Positions 1 to 6,712 of a stretch of 43,369 bases of DNA are shown here, one piece after another. Made by a program: the position numbers and the translations under genes. The notes beneath the pieces are model-generated. The model searched no databases, was not told the origin of the DNA, and saw nothing but the letters and a program-made list of their open reading frames with translations. The DNA is from Bacteroidales bacterium (GTDB lineage: Bacteria; Bacteroidota; Bacteroidia; Bacteroidales; Tenuifilaceae). Position 1 is the stretch's first letter; the number at the start of each line of letters is the position of its first letter. The stretch covers positions 1 through 43,369 of the forward strand of contig DSBV01000017.1 in NCBI GenBank assembly GCA_011045955.1, given 5' to 3'.

Positions 1-1
1 A

Positions 2-1114
2 GTTGAAAAAGCACAGGGAAGATTCCAAAACGCCTTAACCCTTTACCAAAGGTATGTTTACCTTAAGGATAGTATTGAAAATGCCAAACGTAATGAGGCT
101 AACATTGATGCACATATCAACCTGGAACTGGATAAAACAAAGACAGAAATAAAACTGATAGAAGCGGAGGTAGATGCTTTACGAACTAAGGTTGAACTTG
201 ACAGAGAACGAATAAACAAGCAAAAGGCCCAACGCAATTTCCTAGTTACAGTTGTAATATTTCTGCTTTCTATAGCTTTAGGGGTCTTCTACCTTTTTTA
301 TCAGAAAAGGAATTTAGCCCGACTCCAACGGGAGAAATACGAGGAGGAGGAAAGGATAAACCAAAAATTAAAGCAGTACCAGGCAGAGCTGGAACAAACT
401 ATTAAAACTAAGGACAAACTGTTTTCCATCATAGCCCATGACTTACGAAATCCCTTTACTGCCCTTGTAGGGCTATCGGAGATTTTGGCCACAAAAGCCG
501 ATGAGCTCTCGCCCAGCGAGGTAAAAGAGTTCAGTAACCATATTTACCAATCGGCATCGAATGTACTTGCCCTTACCGAGAACCTGCTTAGCTGGGCACG
601 AAGCCAAACCGGTAAGCTAACGTTAAATCCTGCTTACATAAACATTAGCGAGTTAAATGCTAAGGCTGTTGAAGTGGCATCGTTACCCGCCAGTGAGAAA
701 GGAATAACCATTGAAACCAATTGCAACAAATCCCTTACCGCATATGCCGACTACGATACCATGCTAACAACTATTAGAAATTTGCTTAGCAATGCTATAA
801 AATTCACCCCCAACGGTGGGAAAGTATCGGTTAGTGCTACTTCAGACAATCAAATAGTAACAATACATGTAACTGACACAGGCGTTGGAATTGCACCAGA
901 AAATCTGAAGAATCTATTCAAGTTGGATGGATTTACTACCAAGGGAACAAACTCCGAAAGTGGTACAGGGCTTGGCTTGATGCTGTGTAAAGAATTTGCC
1001 GAAGCAAACGGGGGAAGCATCAGCGTAACCAGCACTTTAGGCAAAGGAACAACATTCACTATAACCATTCCATCTAAAAAAGTTAACCATGACCAAGAAA
1101 ACGATCAAGTATAG
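2..1114 (+). CDS. Sensor histidine kinase, C-terminal part (5' end outside window)
   Basis: The frame is open from base 2, so the gene begins upstream; 370 residues are visible. The first part looks like the last TPR-like helices of a periplasmic or cytoplasmic sensor (segment around LTLYQRYVYLKDSI) followed by a coiled coil. A membrane segment follows at about residues 80-100, then a second coiled coil. The dimerisation/phosphoacceptor helix has the H-box FSIIAHDLRNPF with His at about residue 146. The ATPase domain has an N-box (LLSNAIKF, Asn about 264), DTGVGI and GTGLGL. This is the common Bacteroidota TPR-containing histidine kinase. No response regulator is adjacent. The 3' end overlaps xseB by 26 bases in another frame, which suggests co-translation. 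An internal ATG at 485 is not the start, because the H-box lies before it. Confidence 0.9.
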   Translation, partial: VEKAQGRFQNALTLYQRYVYLKDSIENAKRNEANIDAHINLELDKTKTEIKLIEAEVDALRTKVELDRERINKQKAQRNFLVTVVIFLLSIALGVFYLFYQKRNLARLQREKYEEEERINQKLKQYQAELEQTIKTKDKLFSIIAHDLRNPFTALVGLSEILATKADELSPSEVKEFSNHIYQSASNVLALTENLLSWARSQTGKLTLNPAYINISELNAKAVEVASLPASEKGITIETNCNKSLTAYADYDTMLTTIRNLLSNAIKFTPNGGKVSVSATSDNQIVTIHVTDTGVGIAPENLKNLFKLDGFTTKGTNSESGTGLGLMLCKEFAEANGGSISVTSTLGKGTTFTITIPSKKVNHDQENDQV

Positions 1115-1298
1115 CGAAGCAATCGAGGAAGTTGAAAAAATCATTGACCAAATCGAATCGAACGAACTTGACATTGATGAATTAACGGAGAAAATCCGAC
1201 GCGCCTCGGAATTACTAAAATTCTGCAAGCAAAAACTTCACTTTACCGAAGAGGAAATTCAAAAAATTATTGACCAGATGCAGGAAGATGAAGAGTAA
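1089..1298 (+). CDS. xseB: Exodeoxyribonuclease VII small subunit
   Basis: The product is 69 residues, the normal size for XseB, which binds the large subunit XseA to form a nuclease that degrades single-stranded DNA to short oligonucleotides. The family pattern is visible: an N-terminal helix with YSEAIEEVEKIIDQIES, then ELDIDELTEKIRRASELL, then a C-terminal acidic helix. Many genomes have xseA directly upstream; here the preceding frame is a histidine kinase whose last 26 bases overlap the start of this gene. xseA is not in the window. Confidence 0.9.
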   Translation: MTKKTIKYSEAIEEVEKIIDQIESNELDIDELTEKIRRASELLKFCKQKLHFTEEEIQKIIDQMQEDEE

Positions 1299-1399
1299 AA
1301 AATGCGCAAAAACAGAAATGCAGGCAAAAAATAATTTCCGCAAACGTTTCCATTAATCCATAATTTTTCGTTTTTTTGTTTTAATATCGGAATCGAAAA

Positions 1400-3004
1400 A
1401 TGCCTTACAAAGTTTTAGCTGCTTGTGGAAACACCCAACTCTTAGAAGATATTCAACGAATATTCAGCCTTGCCAACGATGACTTTTCGGTAAGTTATAT
1501 TCTTGATTCCGAGCGTATTATATCAACTATCACCAGCACCAACCCAGACATCATCCTATACGATATCCATTTTGCCAACAAGGCTGCCGCCGATGTTCTA
1601 TTAATCATAAAGGCCGATATGGCTACATCAAACATACCCATACTAGCCATTGCCGATTTCTTACAACCGGAACATATCCAATCGTTATTCCACGCCGGAG
1701 CTGACGACTTTATTGGCTTACCAATAAACACCCCTGAACTTATCCAGCGAACCATGGTAGGGATTCAGCGCGGACATATGCTGAAAAAACTCAAAACCCT
1801 ATCGGAGCAGTTCGATAGCATTACTACCGCCATAAGCCAAGCCGGCAACTCCGTAATTATTATTAGCAATACGGGTGAAATTACTTGGGTTAACGAAGGT
1901 TTTAAACGCCTTTACGAGTGCAGTGTTGAGGAGTTCAAGGCAGCCTTTGGCCAAAACCTTTTCTCAGAATCCATAAATAAAACTACTGCTCAAGCTATTA
2001 GGAGATGTATGGCTGGTGAATACGTGGTTTACGAAAGCAAGTGGATTACTCTCTTGGGCAAGGAAAAATATATTCAAACCAGCCTAACCCCCGTTTTTGA
2101 TGACTTGCAGAACCTGAGCTACATTGTGGCAATTGAGATGGATATTACTGACCTCAAACTAATTGAGAAAGACCTAGCCGAGAAGAACGAGCATCTCCAA
2201 AGCATAATGGAGAACCTTGAGAATGCCAACAAGATACTGGAGGAACAACAAAACCAAATTCAGAAGCAGTCCGAATTGCTTGCTGAGGAAAAACAAAAAA
2301 CCGAGGCGTTACTGCTAAATATTTTACCGCTTGAGGTTGCCAATGCCCTCCAAAAGAAAGGAATATACAAGCCCAAAAAATTCAAGGAAGTTTCGGTAAT
2401 GTTTGCCGACTTTGTAGGATTCTCGAAAATAAGCGTGGCATACGAAAATATTGATGAGTTCCTAAATGTCCTGAGCAGCTACTTTGAAGCATTCGACGAA
2501 ATTGTAACCCAGCGCTATATTGAGAAGATTAAAACCATAGGTGATGCATACATGTGCGTGGGAGGATTGCCAAGAACCAACCACAGTCACCCATTCGACA
2601 CGGTGCTTGCTGCACTTGAGCTACAACGCTATACCAAACTAAGAAACATTGAGGATGCGCAGGCCAACAAACCTACCTGGTCAATACGCATTGGTATTCA
2701 CTCCGGCAGTGTAATAGCTGGGGTTATCGGTAAGCACAAATTTGCCTACGATATCTGGGGCGACACGGTTAACGTGGCTAGCCGAATGGAAACGGCATGC
2801 GAGCCAGGGAAAATAAATATTTCCGAGACCACATACTCATACATCAAGGATTACTTTATTTGCACCCCTCGAGGCAAAATTCCAGCCAAGAATATCGGTG
2901 AAATCGAGATGTTCTTTGTGGAACGGATAAAACCGGAATTCTCCGAGGATGCCGATGGCTTTATTCCCAACAGTGCCTTACGAAAGATAGTCTCCTCGCT
3001 ATAA
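1400..3004 (+). CDS. Receiver-PAS-class III adenylate cyclase
   Basis: The 534-residue soluble protein should convert ATP to cAMP in response to signals at its N-terminal domains. Residues 1-125 form a response-regulator-like receiver with a central Asp in LYDIHF, but the usual acidic pair near the N-terminus is absent and the usual Lys is Leu (IGLPIN), so normal phosphorylation is doubtful. A PAS domain spans about 140-260, then a coiled coil, then the cyclase domain at about 325-510. Metal-binding Asp337 (FADFVGFS) and Asp382 (IGDAYM) are present. The purine-selecting positions are Lys378 (KTIGD) and Asp451 (YDIWGD), the adenylate rather than guanylate pair. The transition-state Asn458 and Arg462 are also present. 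A homodimer is therefore expected to be active. It lies next to a gene carrying a cNMP-binding-like domain (3566-5425). Confidence 0.88.
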   Translation: MPYKVLAACGNTQLLEDIQRIFSLANDDFSVSYILDSERIISTITSTNPDIILYDIHFANKAAADVLLIIKADMATSNIPILAIADFLQPEHIQSLFHAGADDFIGLPINTPELIQRTMVGIQRGHMLKKLKTLSEQFDSITTAISQAGNSVIIISNTGEITWVNEGFKRLYECSVEEFKAAFGQNLFSESINKTTAQAIRRCMAGEYVVYESKWITLLGKEKYIQTSLTPVFDDLQNLSYIVAIEMDITDLKLIEKDLAEKNEHLQSIMENLENANKILEEQQNQIQKQSELLAEEKQKTEALLLNILPLEVANALQKKGIYKPKKFKEVSVMFADFVGFSKISVAYENIDEFLNVLSSYFEAFDEIVTQRYIEKIKTIGDAYMCVGGLPRTNHSHPFDTVLAALELQRYTKLRNIEDAQANKPTWSIRIGIHSGSVIAGVIGKHKFAYDIWGDTVNVASRMETACEPGKINISETTYSYIKDYFICTPRGKIPAKNIGEIEMFFVERIKPEFSEDADGFIPNSALRKIVSSL

Positions 3005-3008
3005 ACCT

Positions 3009-3494
3009 TTAATCCTGATCCATTTCGCTTACATTGGTAAAGCTGAAGGGAAGTAGCTGTTTTACATCATCAATTTTGATAATCTTTCCTGCTCCTACCA
3101 TATAAATGGTATAGGGTTTATTTGATATCATCTGATATTCCAGCATTACCTGCCTACAGGCACCGCAAGGCGAGACCGGATTAACAGTAATCCCTTTCTC
3201 GTTCGATCCAACAACAGCTAATGCTTTAATTGGAACGTTAGGGTATTGGGCTCCTGCGTAGAAAAGGGCTACTCGCTCTGCGCAAAGACCTGAGGGGTAT
3301 GCACCATTCTCCTGATTACTTCCGGTAATAATTGCGCCGTTTTCCAATAAAACAGCAGCACCCACTTTGAAATGTGAATAGGGCGAATAACTTCCGGCCA
3401 ATGCCATTTTGGCCTGTTCAATTAGATTCTTTTCCCAATCCTGCAACTGATGGGTGTCGTGAAACTCAGTATAATCAATTGTTAGCATTGCCAA
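3009..3494 (-). CDS. cdd: Cytidine deaminase
   Basis: This 161-residue enzyme hydrolyses cytidine or deoxycytidine to uridine or deoxyuridine in pyrimidine salvage. The zinc site is clear: CAE at Cys71/Glu73 and PCGAC at Cys110/Cys113. The substrate segment FKVGAAVL is also present. The length fits homotetrameric cytidine deaminases with an N-terminal extension. Its stop lies four bases from that of the convergent cyclase gene. It lies downstream of the aspartase gene on the same strand, separated by a hairpin, so the two could share a transcript. Confidence 0.93.
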   Translation of the reverse strand: MAMLTIDYTEFHDTHQLQDWEKNLIEQAKMALAGSYSPYSHFKVGAAVLLENGAIITGSNQENGAYPSGLCAERVALFYAGAQYPNVPIKALAVVGSNEKGITVNPVSPCGACRQVMLEYQMISNKPYTIYMVGAGKIIKIDDVKQLLPFSFTNVSEMDQD

Positions 3495-3503
3495 AGGTTT
3501 TTA

Positions 3504-3534
3504 ATGCACTCCCAATCAAAGAATGGGAGTGCAT
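3504..3534. other. 11-bp perfect hairpin between aspartase and cdd
   Basis: ATGCACTCCCA is followed by a 9-base loop and its exact complement TGGGAGTGCAT. No U-tract follows on either strand, so this is not a standard intrinsic terminator. It lies 10-40 bases upstream of the cdd start in the cdd direction. It may limit readthrough from the aspartase gene or act as an mRNA-processing or stability element. Confidence 0.5.
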
Positions 3535-3565
3535 CAAATGTAAGGATTTTTAGACAAAATCGTAC

Positions 3566-5425
3566 TTACAGATTTAATTTTCTTGGTTTAACCATGTTTT
3601 CAGGTGCAAGGATGGTATCGAGTTGCTGCTTGGATAGCAAGCCCTTTTGCAGTACCAAGTCGTACACACTTTTATTGCTTACCAAAGCCTCCTTGGCAAG
3701 TTGGGTAGATGCCTCGTATCCAATGTAAGGATTTAAGGCTGTTACCAGGGCAATGGAGTTGTGCACCATATTCCGGCAGCGCTCCTCATTGGCAGTAATT
3801 CCATCATTACAACGATATTTTAACGTATTCATGCCATTCTTGAGCATTTCAATTGACTCAAAAAGGCTCTGAACAATCACGGGTTCAAAAACATTAAGCT
3901 CAAGCTGCCCACCCTCGGCAGCAAGGGTTACGGTTAAGTCGTTTCCAATTACCTTGAAAGCAATCTGGTTTACCACCTCTGGAATAACAGGATTCACTTT
4001 CCCAGGCATAATAGACGACCCGGGCTGCATGGGCGGTAAATTTATTTCATTTAACCCTGTTCGAGGGCCAGAGGACAGCAAACGTAAATCATTGGATATC
4101 TTTGAAAGCTTAACGGCTAGCCTCTTTACTGCCGATGAGTACATTACAAAAGCACCGGTATCCTGGGTTGCCTCAACCAGATTTGAGGCTAACACCAAAT
4201 CTAAGCCCGATATTTTACGCAAATGCTTTATCACCTTCTCCGGGTAATCGGGGTCGGAGTTTATGCCAGTCCCTATTGCGGTGGCTCCCATGTTAATCTC
4301 TAGGAATAGCCGTACATTCTGATTCAAGCGCTCCACCTCCTCGGAAAGGGTAACCGCATAGGCCTCAAACTCCTGACCAAGGGTCATGGGAACTGCATCC
4401 TGAAGTTGCGTTCTGCCCATTTTTATAACATGGGCAAACTCTTTTGCCTTTGCTCTAAACGATTCAACAAGAGATTCAAGAACTCGTACTAGTTTTTTGT
4501 TTGAATTGATAAGGGCAATTTTAACAGCAGTGGGGTACGCATCGTTGGTTGACTGCGACATATTTACATGGTTCAGCGGATGGCAGTACTGGTACTGACC
4601 CTTTGAATACCCCAAATGCTCTAATGCGCGGTTAGCAATAACTTCATTGGCATTCATATTTGTGGAGGTACCCGCCCCACCCTGTATCATGTCAACCACA
4701 AACTGGTTATGGAACTTGCCGTTGGTTATTTCTGTGCAAGCCTTTACGATAGCATCCTTAACCTTGGAATCAAGTAAGCCTAGCTCACAGTTAGCCTCGG
4801 CGGCAGCTTGTTTCACCATTGCAAGAGCATCAATTAAATCGGGGTAGAAATTTAGTGTTACCCCAGAAATGTTGAAGTTCTCCAGAGCTCTTAAGGTTTG
4901 AACACCGTAGTAATACTCGGCAGGCACTTCCCTCTCTCCAAGTAAGTCATGCTCAAGGCGTGTAGCACCAGATTCATACTGGCTAGCGGGGTTTATCATA
5001 CGATTGCTGTCATACCTCATTCGCCGCTGAATAACCCTTGTAATATTGGTGAGCACCTTAAGGGCAATTGCAGGATTTGCATTCAAATCCTCAACCCTTA
5101 GGAGTAAAGCCTTGGTTGGAACTATAGCCCTTGCCGATGTTGAATGAGTTGACTCTGAGGCCAGTACCCCTTCGCCAAGGAAATCACCCTTTGAGAACTG
5201 TGTTAGTTTAAGCTCTACTCCGTATGGATTGCTTTTAAAAAGCTCAACCTGCCCTTCATATATCACCAGTATGCCCTCGCGTTGATTGTTCTCAACGAAC
5301 AACATACTTCCGGCAGGGAATTCTCTTTCAATTATCCCTTTGACAAGTGTATTTAGCTCCAGCTCGCTTAAACCCCTAAAAAGTTCTATTTTGCTGAGAA
5401 AATCAACATAACTCTTTCGACTCAT
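3566..5425 (-). CDS. aspA: Cyclic-nucleotide-binding-like domain fused to aspartate ammonia-lyase
   Basis: The 619-residue protein has two parts. Residues 1-145 are a Crp-type cNMP-binding fold (IELFRGLSELELNTLV, then GQVELF, then GDFLGEGVLA). From about 150 onward it is a complete aspartase (LGEREVPAEYYYGVQT, with the signature GSSIMPGKVNP at Ser470/Ser471) that reversibly converts aspartate to fumarate and ammonia. Ordinary aspartases are about 470 residues, so the N-terminal domain is an addition. The binding-cassette Glu is kept (GE), but the Arg that contacts the cyclic phosphate in CRP is replaced in my alignment (SSTSA region), so cAMP binding is uncertain. AAGGAG directly precedes the ATG. 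A -7-like TAGTTTTG lies at 5464-5471. An adenylate cyclase gene sits just beyond cdd. Confidence 0.9.
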   Translation of the reverse strand: MSRKSYVDFLSKIELFRGLSELELNTLVKGIIEREFPAGSMLFVENNQREGILVIYEGQVELFKSNPYGVELKLTQFSKGDFLGEGVLASESTHSTSARAIVPTKALLLRVEDLNANPAIALKVLTNITRVIQRRMRYDSNRMINPASQYESGATRLEHDLLGEREVPAEYYYGVQTLRALENFNISGVTLNFYPDLIDALAMVKQAAAEANCELGLLDSKVKDAIVKACTEITNGKFHNQFVVDMIQGGAGTSTNMNANEVIANRALEHLGYSKGQYQYCHPLNHVNMSQSTNDAYPTAVKIALINSNKKLVRVLESLVESFRAKAKEFAHVIKMGRTQLQDAVPMTLGQEFEAYAVTLSEEVERLNQNVRLFLEINMGATAIGTGINSDPDYPEKVIKHLRKISGLDLVLASNLVEATQDTGAFVMYSSAVKRLAVKLSKISNDLRLLSSGPRTGLNEINLPPMQPGSSIMPGKVNPVIPEVVNQIAFKVIGNDLTVTLAAEGGQLELNVFEPVIVQSLFESIEMLKNGMNTLKYRCNDGITANEERCRNMVHNSIALVTALNPYIGYEASTQLAKEALVSNKSVYDLVLQKGLLSKQQLDTILAPENMVKPRKLNL

Positions 5426-5534
5426 CTCCTTAATTATTTAGGTTTCACCGTAAAAATCTAACACAAAACTAAGCATGCTTGATTCTTTTTGTACATGTAA
5501 AATACAAACATTTTTCTTTTTATAATTGTTTAAC

Positions 5535-5560
5535 AAAAAAAGCACTGCATTTTGCAGTGC
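5535..5560 (-). terminator. Intrinsic terminator after the trypsin-fold gene
   Basis: On the minus strand an 8-bp stem (GCACTGCA/TGCAGTGC) with a 3-base loop is followed by seven T. It ends the 6438-to-5587 transcription unit before the aspartase gene. Confidence 0.85.
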
Positions 5561-5586
5561 CCTACCAACCCATGAAAGCAAAAACA

Positions 5587-6438
5587 CTACTTTTTGATGA
5601 CTTTTACATCAAACTCAACTTCGGTGCTTTTTAATGAATGATTTTCAATAATTGCTTGCTCGTTAAAGTAGGTGATAATATGATCAAGCATAACCGCCTC
5701 CGAAACTCCCGATGCAGAGTGCTTGTAAATGTTTGATGCTAGGAGTTTAATTTGATTCTGGTTAGCAATCAGAACTTGAACAGGATCGAGTTCGCCCAGC
5801 TTGAACTTCCCTTCAATCTTTCGGAGCTCCTCAAGGTTTGTTCTGATGTAACCCATCAAATCGTTGTACGATTTAGTGGCGGGCGTATTTCGGCGTGAAA
5901 CAATGGCAACAACCTGCATGGTTTGGGGATCGATAACCGGAGCACCACTGTTACCGTAGCATGTCAAGGCATCAATTTGTAGGTACCGAACACCCAGCTT
6001 GTTAGAGAAAGCGGATGAAACTATTCCGGTCTTTATGGAAAGATTTTGCACCACGCCATTAAACCCAAGTACAGCCACAGGCATTCCAATAGGGTAATTC
6101 CAGCGTTCACAGATCGACAGGCTTGGAATATCCTGAAATTCGGCAAAATCAATATTAAAAACAGCGTAGTCGGCTTGGTTGTGGATAAATCCGATCCTCA
6201 GGTCATCCAGGAATTCCTTGTAATCAATACGCATTGATGCCTTTGTGGTATTAGCGTCAGCTTCAACAAAACGAATTTCTACCTTTTGAGCGCCTTTTAT
6301 ATAAAAGGCCTGCTCACAAGTAACAAGTGATTTGTTAATCTTAAATCCGCTCAACGTGTCAACGAGCACACCATGCTCATTGTAAAAGTTCAGGCAACAT
6401 ACCGATGCTGAACATTTTTCCCAAACCTGACTATACAT
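5587..6438 (-). CDS. Trypsin-like fold protein, probably catalytically inactive
   Basis: The 283-residue protein has the order of motifs of HtrA/trypsin-type serine proteases. Residues 10-45 carry the first barrel strands ending in LVTCEQAF. The Asp motif is at Asp90 (ADYAVFNID). The nucleophile loop is GNSGAP with Ser164. At the site where these enzymes have His (TNAHV-like), this protein has TCEQA, with Gln43 in the His position, so proteolysis is unlikely unless another residue substitutes. There is no signal peptide, so it should be cytoplasmic. The last 60 residues are an unrecognised helical tail. It follows a 32-residue membrane peptide gene by 20 bases and diverges from a STAND NTPase gene. 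Confidence 0.75.
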   Translation of the reverse strand: MYSQVWEKCSASVCCLNFYNEHGVLVDTLSGFKINKSLVTCEQAFYIKGAQKVEIRFVEADANTTKASMRIDYKEFLDDLRIGFIHNQADYAVFNIDFAEFQDIPSLSICERWNYPIGMPVAVLGFNGVVQNLSIKTGIVSSAFSNKLGVRYLQIDALTCYGNSGAPVIDPQTMQVVAIVSRRNTPATKSYNDLMGYIRTNLEELRKIEGKFKLGELDPVQVLIANQNQIKLLASNIYKHSASGVSEAVMLDHIITYFNEQAIIENHSLKSTEVEFDVKVIKK

Positions 6439-6458
6439 GGTTTTACAATTTTATAATG

Positions 6459-6557
6459 TTAAAGTTTTACTAGCGTTATCACAAAAATTAGGGTGATAAT
6501 GAAGAATATGATAAACACCCCAATGTCAATTTTATTCTTTTTCACTAGCTTGAACAT
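6459..6557 (-). CDS. Small single-pass membrane peptide (32 residues)
   Basis: This short frame starts with ATG at 6557 and ends with TAA 20 bases before the trypsin-fold gene. It encodes a basic N-terminus (MFKLVKKNK) followed by an unbroken hydrophobic helix from about residue 12 to 30 (GVFIIFFIITLIFV). AAGGAG lies about 14 bases upstream of the ATG, and a -7-like TATATTTG on the same strand lies just before that. It may be a membrane anchor or partner for the downstream protein. I do not recognise a family, and it could be a chance frame. Confidence 0.5.
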   Translation of the reverse strand: MFKLVKKNKIDIGVFIIFFIITLIFVITLVKL

Positions 6558-6580
6558 AGTATTAATGTTTTACTCCTTGC

Positions 6581-6588
6581 CAAATATA
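6581..6588 (-). promoter_or_regulatory. Candidate -7 element for the peptide/trypsin-fold operon
   Basis: Read on the minus strand this is TATATTTG, an exact match to the Bacteroidota TAnnTTTG element, about 24 bases before the small peptide's ATG. No TTTG was found at the usual -33 spacing. Confidence 0.4.
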
Positions 6589-6682
6589 CGGTAGTTATCG
6601 TTGGAGGGTGACGTGTCAAACGTGTCAATAAATTTTTAAGAAAACCCTTTACAACCCGATTAATAGATTTCTTTAAAATCCT

Positions 6683-6690
6683 TACATTTG
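6683..6690 (+). promoter_or_regulatory. Candidate -7 element for the STAND NTPase gene
   Basis: TACATTTG matches TAnnTTTG and ends 22 bases before the ATG at 6713. No clear -33 TTTG is present. Confidence 0.4.
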
Positions 6691-6712
6691 AGACATCAAA
6701 TGCAGTTCGGCA

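Noticed and set aside
3504-3534. Intrinsic terminator between aspartase and cdd
   Set aside because: The stem is perfect but neither strand has a U-tract after it, so it is listed as a hairpin only.
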